DNA of 64,000 bases from Pilatotrama ljubarskyi (taxonomy: Eukaryota > Basidiomycota > Agaricomycetes > Polyporales > Polyporaceae), in NCBI GenBank assembly GCA_022385805.1, contig MU277705.1:224520-288519 (forward strand), given 5' to 3'. Below are positions 1 to 12,605 of this stretch, piece by piece. Every line of letters begins with the position of its first letter. Positions within the stretch are counted from its first letter, which is position 1. The translations under genes and the position numbers were made by a program. Under the pieces are notes generated by a model, which made no database searches, was not told where the DNA came from, and was given only the letters and a program-made list of their open reading frames with translations.

Positions 1-1397
1 AAGGGAGCGGCTTACTGGATGTGGTTTCGTAACCGGCCAGGATGAGAACTTTCATCTGTGTAAAGTTTGAGCACGCGTCGACGCGCGAACCTTTGCATCA
101 CTCCCACCTGTGCCATGATCTCCTCCTGAGACATCTGCAGGCTCGACGAGGCATCTTCCGCCTTAACTGAACAGAGCGTGTGTCAGGGGCGACTTTCGCA
201 GTCTCAGATCCTCCTGAGAGCGCGAATCGCTCACTCAATAGCCCGATGATGCTCTTCTCCTCACGCCCCTTCTCCCCGGCACCGCGCATCTCTCGGCGAG
301 TGTTCTCAAGCAGTACGGTCGCGATCTCTTCCATGCTCTTATTGAGCTGTTGCTGGAGCCTTCGCATGGGCGTCGGGATGCGCCAGAGGAAGGGGAACGT
401 GTTCCCGAAGAAGATGGCGGCGGCGGTAATGGCCGAGGGCTTGATATGACCCATTCGGTCGAAGACGTCGGCGACGGAAGAGTATTTGCCCTCGAGAGAG
501 CCAAAATCATGGGAAAAGCCGGCAATACCGATACTATCCAGGCTGCAAAGAGATGAGTGCTCAGCTGCGGCTTCTGGGGCGCGTGCGCTCGGAGCACGTA
601 CGAAACGTGGTTCATCCTGTGCGAGCAGACGTAAGTGGGAGCTTTCAAGGACTGCGAAACAGCATGTCATACCATTTCTGCACATCAATCACAGCAGAGT
701 CGGCCGACGCTAGTTGGTTGTCCCAGTGTGTCTTGAGCTGCATATGCGGCAACTCAATAGGGTTCCAGCCCCGTGTATTAGCCTGCACACCTTATACACG
801 GAGTCGTAGAATATGGAGGTAAGCCTGCGGATGGCGACATTGCTGAAAGCGGGCGAGATTGCCTTGCGCTGCCTGCGAGGATTCCAACGTTGGCAACCGA
901 CCACTTACCTCCAGCTGTCTTCGGACCGACTTACCTCTTGTGCGACTCGCCCTCTGCCCAGAGGAGGCCACGCCCAAACTGATCGCAGCTGAATATATGC
1001 GCGACACGCTCACCGAGATTCGGATATGACCTACCAGGTTCTCGATCGCTACTCTGGAGAGGGCCGTCTGGACATAGGTGAAAGTCTCGAGGGAGTAGAA
1101 GTGGGCGACCGCCTTGGGATCCATGAGGACGACCCTAGTCGAGCCGAGCGGTGCAGGGACGCGGAAGACGGGGCCGTACTGCTCCGCCCATTCGTCGTAC
1201 AGGGCCGCGCCTTCTGGGTTGTTGGCAGCGACCCTGGATATGCCAAAGAGCCAGCTGGGACTAGGGGGACCGGCGAGGGGCGTTGCGCGGGAGCGCTTTC
1301 TGTAGGACTGCCCGAACATGTAGACCAAGTAAGCTGCAGCGAGAATCAAGGCGACATACAGCGCCGAGACCTGCTGGATGTCGGGAGGGATGATCAT
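1..1397 (-). CDS. Cytochrome P450 monooxygenase, 3' part outside window
   Basis: Partial gene; the ATG is at 1397 and the gene runs off the left edge. Cytochrome P450s are heme monooxygenases that use electrons from NADPH-P450 reductase, normally anchored in the ER membrane. The protein opens with a hydrophobic membrane segment (about residues 10-30, VSALYVALILAAAYLVYMFG) followed by a basic stretch and the proline-rich hinge AGPPSPSWLFG, then the standard order YGPVFRV, then GRGLLWAEGESHKRQRK and ISPAFSNVAIRRLT (helix C region). A further exon holds SLDSIGIAGFSHDFGSL, a segment common to basidiomycete P450s, near 560-480. Exons are separated by short GT-AG introns. The oxygen-binding I helix, EXXR and the heme cysteine lie beyond position 1, so the family, substrate and integrity cannot be judged. 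Upper exons are in frame and look intact. The identification as a P450 is secure; the subfamily is not. Confidence 0.88.
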
Positions 1398-2017
1398 GGC
1401 TAAACCACTGGAAGAGGTGAGGCAAAGAACGTGGTGGAAGGAAAGAAAGACGTACGGCGAGCGGATGCGCGTTGCCTTATGTTATATCAGAGGCTTGGAA
1501 CCGTTGCAAGTGTTCTCATGCACTCGTGCGGGGGCCGTGACAGACATTCCCCGCATCAGTCAACACCGTCGCGGCACACTGCGCGCTCCTCGAGTTGTGC
1601 AGTGTATTTCTTCATGTAATCAACGGCAGGCTCTTCGGTACGCAACAGAGCGCCGATGTGGACTGTATCGAGGGCGATGTATGCATGCAGGCGACGCGAG
1701 AGAGGTTGCAGTGGCCGGCTGATTCACGTAAAAGATCTTACCACATGTTTCCCGGCTATCCCGGCGTACTCGATCAACCGAGCTCGGACAGCTGCCCTGC
1801 ATATAAGGACTGTGTTGCGACATAGGCGCAGCGAGCAGATAGCCCGGCCATTGAGTATCGTTGACGTCGCATTGAAGTTGCGAGCTCGAGTCTCGGTCGA
1901 TGAAGGCAACCAACGAACTTCAATCTCACGAACAAACATCATTTCCCCCATCAAATTCCCAGTAAGGCAACCCATATACCATATTGAGACCACATACAAC
2001 AGCCCCTTGCACAACCC
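1398..2017. other. Intergenic, no supported gene
   Basis: Between the P450 start and the next minus-strand unknown. Only short overlapping frames on both strands, none with recognisable protein features. It presumably contains the P450 promoter. I see no RNA gene or repeat here. Confidence 0.6.
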
Positions 2018-2925
2018 TCAACTCTTAGGCGACAAAACGTAGGAACTCCAGGGACCAGCGAAGATAGTACACGTGGGCGATGGCAAGGCATTCGGAGTAG
2101 AGAACAGTGCGCTGGGAGAGGCGCCAGGTATCGATCGGTCTTGAGTTGAAGAGCAGGAGAGCGGCGCGTCGAAGGCGTAGGAATTGGGGACGCCGACTCC
2201 GGATATCCCAGCAAACACTTCCTTGGCCCGACAGAGCTCTTCGCAGATTTCAGACCAGGTGTCGAGAGAAGTGAGGGGTGATCGCGCTGGACCATCGGCG
2301 ACCGCTTCGACTGCTGGGCTAGGGGTAGACAGTCCTGGTAAACTGGGATCCTCACTGCTCAGGGCGTCCTGAGGACTGGTATTCGTCGTGTCCTCGAAAG
2401 AACCGCGGCCAAATGCCGCAAAAGAGTCCCCGCACTGAAGAGTAGCGCAGCCGGCCGTGGTAGGGGATCGACCAGTAGTGGAAGGCGGGGCTGACCCACA
2501 GCCCGAGCGAAGTTCAGTGGCGACGTGTTGAACCGGCGCTACGGTGCGGATCGATGGGACTTCTCCGCTCGTCTTCCTCGCGACTGGAGAGGGTGCGCAC
2601 GTTCTTGAAGGTCGTCTGGGTGCACGCAGGCGGTCCACCATGAAGGGTAGCTTGATCTGGTAGGGGGAGGTGGTGCGCTTGCGTAGGACGAGCTTCTGGA
2701 TAGTCTGTGGCTGGGAGAGATGCCTGTATACAGACATGGAGCATATCGACTATGAGATCCACTTACTCCTTCGGCGGCTTCAGAAGACAGGGCTGGGGTA
2801 CAAGGAGGCCCAGAGAGCGGCAGGAAAACAGTGGGTGGGCGAGGGCGAGGCAAGAGCGCTTGAACACTAGCCCAGGAGCATATTGAAAGAAGAGGGGTCG
2901 AAGTCTCTTGACTCATAATCGACAG
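2018..2925 (-). CDS. Hypothetical protein, multi-exon, start unresolved
   Basis: A 239-codon open frame ending at 2018 is the most convincing part. It begins after a plausible acceptor near 2720 (TATACAG) and carries QTIQKLVLRKR, SPYQIKLPFMVDRL and then a Ser/Pro-rich C-terminal half with the acidic patch TWSEICEELCR. Upstream, a donor GTAAGTG near 2757 joins in phase to a frame ending LLKPPK, and a further short exon reading YPVDYESRDFDP lies near 2940-2890. These pieces give a coherent protein only if two small introns are accepted, and I could not place the first ATG. I do not recognise the family. Codon use and hydrophobicity are compatible with a real nuclear or cytoplasmic protein of low complexity. 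Treat the boundaries as approximate. Confidence 0.35.
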
Positions 2926-3758
2926 GGTAGCGATATCTTGACCATAGCTAGAGCATAACACACCGATTGTGCACTGAGACCTCGTCGGAGGATTCGTTGC
3001 CCGTTCAGCGTCCATTGCAGCCTTAGTAGGAACTAGTGGAGGCCGAAGCAAGTCCTAGCAGCACAGAGAGGAGAGAAACAAGGGTGTTTATCAGACAGCA
3101 CAATCTCCAAGAGGTGTCCGCCGCTAGGATGACAGGGCGGCTGACGGTTCGAGACGATCTGGACCGCCGTACCTTTCCTTCCAGACACCATCGGAATCTT
3201 TCTGGCATAAGCATGAGCTGGCCATCTTCAATACGAGGCAAGCGAGACCCAGCGCGCCCAGCAGTCGGAGAGACGAGAGACGATCCTCAGGGAGTCACGT
3301 AGACGGAGCGCCAAGGCCAGCTGCAGCGTCGGTCGGCGCACCTTAGTCGCTTACCATATAAAGCAATTTGCGGTGCTTCGCCATGGGCGCCTATGCCGTG
3401 CTCTCCAACGTCAACAGTACACTTGTTTGCTCGTCCTCTTTGCCTTGCTTCGCAGATTTCAGACCTCGCGATCGTATTCACCATATCTAGGCCTACTGTA
3501 TCACGGAGCGTTACTACTTTTGGCATTTCGGTCATGGTCTAAACGTGGAAGCACGGAGTCCAGCCAAAGTTTAGCCACAATCACACAATCCAAGCTGCCA
3601 GGTGTATCGGTGTACTTGTAAGCTTTCCCCTGATCATGATCCCTTGGAGCGAATTCCAAAAGCAAACTTGATTGCGCCAGTCTCTGAGCGGTCCATAAAG
3701 CTGAATCGAGCGTCCTACGCAGGGTCAAGGCCACCCTGACCCTCGCAGCGGGCGGAAC
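2926..3758. other. Unresolved stretch between two hypothetical genes
   Basis: Contains minus-strand frames around 3535-3287 (starting MTEMPKVVTLRDTVGL) and 3241-3023 that might be 5' exons of the preceding minus-strand gene. I could not join them without meeting a stop codon. The 3' part (about 3640-3758) is probably the promoter of the plus-strand gene at 3759. Nothing else recognisable. Confidence 0.4.
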
Positions 3759-5667
3759 ATGGCACACATCTCGACCGCTCCTGGGCAAAGTTTCTCCATC
3801 CCTCTTGGACCGACATCTCCTTCTGCTGCTTCCCCGTCGTCCACCTCCTCTACTGTCCTTAATTCACCCCAGCCTTATCAATCGTCGCAGTATCGCCGCG
3901 GCTCACGAGAAACGGGCGTGTACCCAGCTCCCTCAGGGCTTGCCTCGGACATAGAGCATGATAACAAGAGGTCAGCGCTCGCGGAGTCCCTCAGCCGGAG
4001 TGTGACGATAGTATTCTGGTATCGGGTAGGTACACTGCGATGTGCACCCGGATACATTCAAGCGGTACGGTCTCGATGTGTGAGACGACTCGCAGAGTTC
4101 CTTCCTTCCTGAGGGTAGGGCCTCTGCCAGTTGGCTTACCATGACCGCTACCTCGTCATATGGGGGAATCCGTCGTAAATACGGCCCGCTGATTGACTGG
4201 CATTGGTTCCAGCCAGATACCGAACCACTTCGGTTACATCAAGAGATCCCCACTTTCCCTCTCTTCTCCTTTAGCGCCCTAACGGAGGTCGTGGAAGCGC
4301 TACATCTATCTGAGAAGACTTACCTTGACACGTATAATCCGCGAGCGAGAGCTTGGGAACAGCAGCAAATGTCGGCTGTGCGCCGCGTAGAGAGTGAACA
4401 ACGGCTGCTTTACCGCCTCCGCCGGGGCCTATTGGAGGGCTACCAAGACGAGCAATGCCCTAGTCTGTCCGCCGAGATTCGCCTTCAGGAGGAAGAAACG
4501 TCGACGCGGTCTGGTCCCCTCCTCCCCGAGAGCTCGCGCAAGAGGCAGGCGGAGACATCTGTTAGTCCGCCCGCCAGCAAGCACCACCGGTCTTTCTCTG
4601 CACGGAGCTTCACCTCATCATATACGGTCGGAAGCCCACCCTCAAATGCAGGTCCGAGCTCGCCATTCTCCACGGCCGATGAGCCTGAACCTCCTGCTGT
4701 CACCACAGACGTTCTACCACGGGGCTCTTCGTCTCTACAGACAAACGCATACACTAACCAAATATCAATCGGACTGCCGCAGGCCTTCGAGGATGCTCCC
4801 GCCAGCCCTGCTCCATCTACTTTCAGCACCGAAGTCGCACCTCCCCGTCCAGCGTCGGAGGACGCCGTCGAGGTCTCGCAGACCATAGAACAAGTCCAGA
4901 TACCCATTTACAGCCCATCAGTACCACGACAATCGATACCCCCAGATGCTCCCCAAATGCCTTATGCGACATCTTCGGCCTCCGTACCCCTTCCCTTCCC
5001 GCCTCCGCTATTGCCAGGTGGATCTGTACCCAGGAAATGGCCCAACGACTACTTTGTATACGAGGTCGCTGCTGGGTTACGCATGATGGAGAGCATCGCG
5101 GCAGGGGAGCCTGCATTGAAGCAAGACGAAGTGTTTAGGCGCGCGTTCGGCCAGCCCTATGTCAAGTCGACGTTCTGTCGGCACCGCAGTCTATGGCGCC
5201 AGGCTGGTCCGGATGTGCAGCGCGAGTTCGAGGAGCTGGGGAAGGATCCGCGCGCATACTGGAGCGAGCTCGCGAGGCGCGTGGAGAAGAGGGAGGAGAG
5301 CGCGCGGGGAAGGAGGCGCAGGGCAGGAGCGCTTGGAAGGGGGGAGGCTGGAGAGGCAGTGGAGAACCAGAGGGCGCAGGAAGGGATGATGAACGTGATT
5401 GGGATGCCACTGCCCATGATCATCGCGACGCATCACATGCAAGTGGGACCTAGGCCGATGGGTCTGGGGTTGAGCGCAGTTGTGGGTACGGGTGCGCGCG
5501 GAGCATTGCAACCTGTGCCGGGCTCTGCGGCCGCTGGGATGCAGGACGAAGAGCCTGTGATGGGATCCCTCAGGCCGCCCAACGAAGAACGTCAGATGTA
5601 TCAGGGTGCGTTTTTGGGACTTACTCGCGTGTGCCAAGCTTACTTCCCATCTTCAGGACATGTATGA
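3759..5667 (+). CDS. Hypothetical protein with a conserved C-terminal Trp-rich region
   Basis: Two-exon model: ATG at 3759, exon 1 to 3970, intron 3971-4130 (GTCAGC...GCCAG), then the long frame to the TGA at 5665-5667. The phase matches exactly at the join (AG+T). An inner ATG at 4141 would give 508 residues; the full model gives about 582. A possible 51-bp intron at 5606-5656 would shorten the tail without changing the stop. The N-terminal half is Ser/Pro-rich. The region coded by about 5030-5290 is denser: KWPNDYFVYEVAAGLRMM, then VKSTFCRHRSLWRQAG and YWSELARRVEKRE, followed by a basic run GRRRRAG. This Trp/aromatic pattern with a basic tail resembles an uncharacterised Agaricomycete region I have seen without a function; it could bind DNA, but that is a guess. 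No signal peptide or membrane segment. Confidence 0.65.
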
Positions 5668-5917
5668 GGCTGAATCGCTGCTTAGCTTATACTCCACAGA
5701 TTTCATACCCAGTATCACCCCGCGTAGATAGTGCTGTACTTTATACCACCAAGATGCTTATACCTACGTTGACATGGTGCTATGATCAGGGTTAGTCGAT
5801 ACGCTGTGAGATACAGTACTGTATGCGGTCATAAATATAGAGATGAAAAAAAAGCCAAATGGAACCAACGTGTCGCTCTCTATGTCTGAATGCCAGTATC
5901 GGCGGACTACTCCACTG

Positions 5918-7729
5918 TTAAGGCACGACCATCTCTTCCTTTGCCTGCACAACGGCCTCCGACATCTGCTTGGCAAGCGGAACATCCGTCTGAGGCGCAG
6001 AGGCAACGATAGCCCGTCTCAGCACCCGCTCCAACGGTACGAGGCTGAATGTCCGGCCCTCGGGAACAGGCTTCGTTCCTACCAACTCGACCGGGGTGGG
6101 CATTCCACGGGAGTGGAACTCCTTCGGATCAGCGACACGCTCCACCCGTTCCTGCTCAGCCACTATGATGTCGTCAAACAGCCCGAGGAGCTCTTCAGGC
6201 TTGGGCTCGCCCTGGCGATAGTTGGGCGCGTCCATGAAGGCGAAGCTGAGCCGAGGGTCCGCACCGACGAGGAGCACACGGTGGACCATGCTAAGATCGA
6301 CATCGATGGTCATGCGAAGTCGGGGAGGCAAGTCCTGCATGCCGAGGAAACGGAAGGTCCAGACGGACTCGGCGTCAAGACCGGAGTTGAGCCGTACCGC
6401 GAGCTGTGGAAAATCGGCTTTGATGCGCCCGAGGATCCCGCCGAAGACGAGACGATAGGTGTCTATGGTCGGGCGGCCTACGGCCTTGGGAAAGTAAAAG
6501 AAGGCTCGTAAGGCCGTGTAGGCGGCGGCGTAATCGCGCTGGGCCATGAAGGTGCGCAGAGCCTTGTGCAGCACTGTTTCGTCAAGCGCAGGCGACGGCC
6601 TGTTCGGCCGTCCTTGAGTGTACTCAAGATGGCAGGTGAGCAGATCCCTGTAGACGGAGCGGGCCGAGGGCATGTTTGAGGGAACGCGGATCCTGTTCGT
6701 CCGCCGGTAGCGATGCGAGCAGGACAGGCGGTGGAAGGCGCGGAAGACGGTTGCGAAGGTGTGAACGGAGGGCTTGACCGTCGCAGAGCGCTTCTCCATA
6801 AGCTTTGTGTAGATCGCGAAGACGACCTCGTAGTTGCAACGGCCTGACTCGTACGCAAGGAGCGCGTTGAAGAAGGAGAGGTCTGGCTGCACGTTGTCGG
6901 CGCGCATGCGCTCCAGCGTCCATTTGTATATCTCGAAGGTGGGCTTGGAAGCCGCTAGGTCGCGCAGGAGAGTCGTGTAGGGAGCTGAGGCGGTGTCTGA
7001 AGATGGCTGCCACTGTTCCGGGGGAGCGGGGCCAGACGTTGAGTACGCAGACCAGTACTTGACGCCCTCTTCGTCTCCTTCCTTCTGGTGGGTCCGGATG
7101 AGGTACGTGATTGTCTCGATGGAGAGTTTGTAGTCCATCTGGCGCGTCCCGAGGAACCTTTCAGTGATTTGACGAACGAGTTGAGCCGATGCACCGAGCC
7201 CTTCTACGAGCATGCGCAGCACGTCACGCAGAGCGGTCTCGTCAAACAACTCGTGCGAGAAGGCCTCCACAGTTGGCTCCAGGAGCGCATCTTCCGTGAT
7301 CGACAACTCTGCCAGCTTGGCAAGATGCATTTGGACGCGCAAAGAGACGGATGGAATGTAGCCCTCCCGGGTCATGCGAGAATACAGCATGGCCGCCTTC
7401 ATGACTTCGCCGTGCCTGAGGAAAGACGAGATGGAATGCTCGTAGAGCTTGAAGCGGGACGGATTGTCGAGACCAGAGCCATCGAGAGCCTGGTGTACGG
7501 TCGCGGCGGCTGCGGAAGGATCGTCGCGAGCTAGCTGTCTGGCCAATGAAGCGCGGACTTGATCAAGGCTGGGCTGGGCACGCTTGCTCGGCAGGCGCTT
7601 CGGTCTCGCATTAGACGGGGATGCGGTCAAATGTAGGCGCGTCAGGGCGGACGTGCGAGGGGAAACATTGTGGTAGCACGCTCGTGCCAAAAAGGACCTG
7701 ACGAACGTATTCGCAATGTTGACCTAATA
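5918..7729 (-). CDS. Pentatricopeptide-repeat (PPR) protein, probably mitochondrial
   Basis: A 590-codon frame, stop at 5918-5920, made of helical repeats of the PPR type. Examples are the units around YEHSISSFLRHGEVMKAAML, PTFEIYKWTLERMRADNVQP and SFFNALLAYESGRCNYEVVF, each with the X-N/T-X-L...G pattern about 35 residues apart. Fungal PPR proteins bind organelle RNA and act in mitochondrial transcript maturation or translation. The N-terminal part is Arg/Ser-rich (SPRTSALTRLHL), suiting a mitochondrial presequence. The frame opens at a non-ATG codon at 7690, and in-frame sequence can be followed back to a possible acceptor at 7730 (CTATTAG). So a short upstream exon with the true ATG is expected; I could not place it. 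A nearby ATG at about 7759 reads an Arg-rich peptide in another frame and may be that exon. Confidence 0.82.
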
Positions 7730-8310
7730 GACGGAAGGTGAGCATATCGCCGTATGAGCATGCAGAATGCACGCACCAAAGTCCAGGATCAGTCCCTATG
7801 CCGTCCTCGAGGTCGCGACTGGATGGGCGAAGCTGAGCAACGCGCAGAGGTTTCTCGGATTTCGTATTCACCTCCAGAGTTGTTGTCCCTGGTCGCAACG
7901 TCTTCCACGTCCTCCGAGAAGAAAGAAGAGACTGGACAGCAGTGGACGGGCTGCGAGTGAAACGACTGAAAGAGGACGGGCGCTTACAGGCAGCGAACCA
8001 CGAAAACGCTGCGAGCGGCTGTCGGGCCCGGAGTCCCGGTGCGCAGCCGTGACGGCGGGTCACACCCCCGCCTCGTGTGACGCGGGGAGGGCGTGACGGG
8101 CGGCGGGATGCGAGTGCTGGTTCGCCATCGACCACGACAGTGAGCAGCACCCGCCAGCCGCCGTCCTCCACCACCCGCCCGCCGCACACCTTCATTCCTC
8201 CTCCTTCTATTCTGCTGTACACTACTCTCGGGGGGCACCCGGTTTTCTTGCGTGACCTTGTTCAACCTCTCCCGCGGTCGCCGGTCGACATTTCCCTCCG
8301 ACCTGCAGCC
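7730..8310. other. Divergent intergenic region (PPR / inositol phosphatase)
   Basis: Lies between two genes reading away from each other, so it should hold both promoters and the missing first exon of the PPR gene. The last 200 bp are C/T-rich with CCACC and CTCCTCC runs, as is common just upstream of fungal start codons. No conserved RNA or repeat seen. Confidence 0.5.
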
Positions 8311-11300
8311 ATGTCCGAGCAACAACCCTCCGACGGCATCGAGTCCGCCCCTTCTCCCGCAGTCAGCAGCCTCCGCTCTCGCTTTGAGCAGCTTGCCGCC
8401 AGTTCATCCGCTGCGTCTTCCACCAGTTCCCTCAAACCATCTAGCAATTCCCAACATCTCGGGACTGTCCCGCCCAGCCCTCGGCTGCGGCCACAACCTC
8501 ACGCAGAAACCGATGAGCCCTCAGTGCCCCGCAGTCCTTCGCTCCACTCTGCCTCTTCCGCCTCCGACCTCAAGGCTGTCGCCAAGCGACCCCCTCCTCC
8601 ACCTCCTCACCGTCCTTCATCTCGCGCACCCTCTCCTGCCCACCGGCGCGTCAGCCCGCTCGTCCGCCCCGTTCCCGACTCAAGCGTCTCCCAGCCAGAA
8701 CCCGAGGTTTTGCCTGAATTGACCTCGTTATCCTCCAAGGCAGCGGCCACTCGGAGACCTCCGCCTCCGCCTCCTACACCACTGCAGGAAACGTCTCAAA
8801 GGGCTCCCGCAGTCTCGTCGCTCATCAGACAGTTTGGGTGAGTGGCATCTCATTGGCTGATCGTTCAGAAGTGCGTGTGGTTCGATTGCGCCCTTTGCAC
8901 GGCCGAGAAGAGCATCCAGCTCCCGCGCTTGGCCTTGCGTGGTTTGGCTGTCTCCTTCCCTTCCGCGAACCGAAACAACGCCCCAGGTTTTTCTGGCTGC
9001 GTACTACAAGTAATTGTGGGACGCCAGTGCATTCGCCTCGGTCAATACAGGTAGGCAGGAGTATAATCACCAAGATTGAGGGCGTCGAGATTTCGAGACT
9101 CCGAAGGTCATACACCGCGCCTGGCTGCGCCGCCGACCACGGCACTACTGCCAGGTGGTGTAGTCTCGTCGGTGAAGATGTAGTGGGACCGATCTGTTGT
9201 AGTCTGTTTCTTGCGGCATTTGAGTGACCTGTACCGCGCCTGGATTCCATGGCGGACTTAGGTTGTCCAGACCGCGATTCTAATCATAACTCATCTTTTA
9301 GAAACGCTGCTCCACCTTCTCCCGTCGGCCCTGCCAAACCCCCTCAACCCCCAGGGCGGCCAGTCTCACAGGTGTTGCCAGGTGCTCCTCATGGACCCCC
9401 TGAACCGCCATACTCCCGCCGACCTAGGCAGTCCTTCCCGCCAACTCATGATTCCTCTCCGTCCCCAGCATGTCAGAACACTCCTGCAGCGGTCTCTGGT
9501 CCGTTCCTGAGTGTCTCTCCAGAAGGACTCGATCCGTTTGATGACAGCCACTCTGATGGCGAAGTCGCCCATGCATCCACCCAATCTGTTCCTCCACCTC
9601 TGCCGTCACGCAAGTTCAATGGCAACGGCAGTATTCCCTCGTTTCTCCACACTCCCGAAACATCTTCAGATAGCTCGTCGTCCTCGCACAGCGCGAGCAG
9701 TAGTCGCACGTCCAGCGAGAGTGACGTCAACGCTGTCAAGCCGCCACTATCGTCACCGCACCCGCCATCGTCTCCTCGTCCCGTCCTCATCCCACCACCG
9801 CGCCCGCCTCCTCGGCACAGGTCATCTGTGCAGCCTGCTCACATTGCTACCTCTTCCTCTGCTTCCGCAAGCACAACTTCCCTCACACCTCCCCCCTTAC
9901 CCGCCCGGAAAGGGGTTCCGAGCCCCGTCGAAGATCAGTCCCCTCGCCGTCTCCCAGCACGCCACCACACGATGAGCGAAACAGAAACTCAGCCATCCTT
10001 TGAATCGTCTCAGGTTGTCCCGCCGCCGGAGCGGAAGGTGTTCGGCAGCCACCCGCCGCCGCCAACCCGGACGATCGGATTAGGAGACAAGCTTCCTCCC
10101 GCTCGCCGCGCCCAATCTGGCTCGTCGAGCGAATCTGAAGATGAGGAGGATTCGAGGATGAAGATTGAGCAGCTTCCCGACGCGAGTCGCGCGTCGCGCC
10201 GCCCGCCGATTGTCGACTGTCACAATTATTCCGAGTTCAACATCCATATACCCGCGTACACCGGTTATGTCACGGTGTCTGGACACACTGTGGCGGTTGC
10301 GTCTCACCATCACGTCAGGATATACGACCTTTCTCTCTCTGCGTCCCCGATCTGGAATCTGGACTCCAAAGACGGCTTTGACACGAAGCTGAAGGACTTC
10401 AAGTTCACGGCGCTCGAGTTCCGCCCGACACTGCATCAGGAGGACCGGGGTAACTTCCTCTGGCTCGGTACAAAGGACGGACACCTGATAGAGCTGGACG
10501 TGCGCAGCGGCTCTCTAACTGCGATACGGCCTGCCATCCATGCCCACACTGTCACACACATGTTCCGGCACGGCCAGTCGATGATCTCTATCGACGACAC
10601 CGGGAAGGTGCTCGTGTTCGCCCCGCCTGAGGGCGTCGAGCTCAGCCTCGCCACGTTGCAGCCCCGCGTTGTTCGTATCGCGGAGAAGCAGGAGTTCGCC
10701 AAGCTACTGGGAGGCCAGCTCTGGACGTCCACACGCGATCCAAACAGCGGTGGGACGGTGCCGGGCACCTCGAGAGGACCGGTTGTCCGCGTCTACGACA
10801 TCTTCAGAACGGGCTCTGTGGGGCGCTCGCTGCTTCCCAGCGAACACCTCGGCACGGTCACGGCGGGGACGATGCTTGCATCTCAACCGGGACAGGTCTA
10901 CCTCGCGCACGAAGGCGGTCACATCAGTATCTGGTCTGTCGGAGACGCTGCCGAAGCCGTCCTGCCGCAGTGCGTGGAGGTGGTGAAGGTGTCGACGTCG
11001 GACGTGCTCAGCCTGGAGGGCGTGAACGACCGGCTTTGGGCGGGCTCACGCAAGGGTCTGATCTCGGCGTATGACGTGACGTCGAAGCCGTGGACGGTCA
11101 CGAACTGCTGGGAGGCGCACGATAAGCTGCCAGTGCTGAGGATCGCGGTAGATACCTGGAGTATGGAGAAGTTGGATCGATTGGTGGTGTATAGCGTGGG
11201 GCGAGATGAGCAGCTCAAATTCTGGGATGGGATGTTGGGCATCGACTGGATCGGTGAGTGCTTCTACGGAATCATGTCTGGGTGCCTTGGCTGACGCGCC

Positions 11301-12605
11301 CGACTCCGACTAGAACAAGAATTGCTGAAGCGGGAGACCGAGTTCAGTACGTTCCGGGACATGACGGTGCTTATCGTGTCCTGGAACGTGGACTCCGCAA
11401 AGCCAGACCAACTCACCGGCACTCCCGAGAACGTCAACTTCCTGACGGACGTCCTCACGAGTATCGACCGCCCCGACGTCATCGCATTCGGGATGCAAGA
11501 ACTGATCGACCTAGAGAGCCGGAAGATGGCGGCAAAGACGGTGCTGCTGGGCGGGAAGAACAAGACGACGGACGGGACAATCAGCCAAAAGGTGACGACT
11601 TCTTACAAGAAATGGTACGACCGCCTCGTGCTCGCGGTGCGTTGCGCGATGCCGGCGGACTCGCCGTACACAGTCATCCATACGGAGAACCTGGTCGGAC
11701 TCTTCACTTGCGTGTTTGTGAAGAACACGGAGAAGATGAGGCTGAAGCATGTCGCGCTCACCACGGTCAAGCGGGGTATGGGAGGGAGGTACGGCAACAA
11801 GGTAGGAGAAAAGTCACTGCGTTTAAGGACACACTGACGATAAATGGCCCAGGGCGGTATCATATCCCGCTTCGTGGTGGATGACACCTCCGTCTGCTTC
11901 ATCAACTGCCATCTTGCCGCTGGCCAGCACCATGTCCGACAGCGGAATGCCGACGTTCAAGCTATTGTCGAGGACAACACCTTGCTGCCTGAAACAGGAC
12001 CGATGGACACAGTGGTACCCTATGTCAATGGCGGTGACGGGTCAATGGTTCTTGACCACGAGATTGTCTTCGTGAGTATCTACCGCTGCGCTATCTCAGC
12101 GTTTCGCTCATTCCGCAAAAAGATCAACGGCGACATGAACTACCGCATCGACCAGCGCCGCGAGGCGGTCATTGCCGCGGTGAAGGCAGGCGACTTCGAG
12201 CATCTCGTCATCCACGACCAGCTTCGGAAGGAGATGAAATTCAACCGCGGGTTCCGCCTTCGCACGTTCGCCGAGGGCCCGCTCAACTTCGCTCCGACGT
12301 ACAAATACGACCGGCGGTCGGACGAATACGACACGTCGGAGAAGGCGCGCACTCCGGCGTGGTGCGACCGCGTCCTGTGGCGGTCGCTGGTGCCGGAGCG
12401 GGTGACGCAGCTGCACTACCGACGATGGGAGGCGAACGTATCTGATCACCGCCCGATCAGCGCGGCGTTCAGGATCACGGTCAAGCAAGTGAACCACGAA
12501 GCGCGCGCGCATGTGAAGGCGCAGACGTTGGAGCGCTGGAAGGCGGTCGAGCGGGAACGGCTGAGCGCAGCGCTGCAGCACTACATTGACCAGCAGGCGA
12601 TCTGA
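8311..12605 (+). CDS. Inositol polyphosphate 5-phosphatase with proline-rich and WD-like N-terminal regions
   Basis: Five exons (8311-8837, 9302-11253, 11314-11801, 11853-12071, 12123-12605) sum to 3,669 nt, giving 1,222 residues with no remainder. The C-terminal third is a DNase-I-fold inositol 5-phosphatase. Visible landmarks are SWNVD (~849), GMQEL, CHLAAG, NGDMNYRI (~1063), PAWCDRVLW (~1139) and SDHRPI (~1168). These include the catalytic Asp/Asn/His set, so it should remove the 5-phosphate from phosphoinositides such as PI(4,5)P2. Residues 1 to ~470 are Ser/Pro-rich with poly-proline runs (RRPPPPPPTP) that could bind SH3 or WW domains. Residues ~480-820 look like a WD40-type propeller (VRIYDLS, FLWLGTKDGHLIELD, LWAGSRKGLISAYD, LKFWDGM). 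The same domain order is known in some plant and fungal 5-phosphatases. The first intron (464 bp) is unusually long for this locus and could hide a small exon. Confidence 0.93.
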
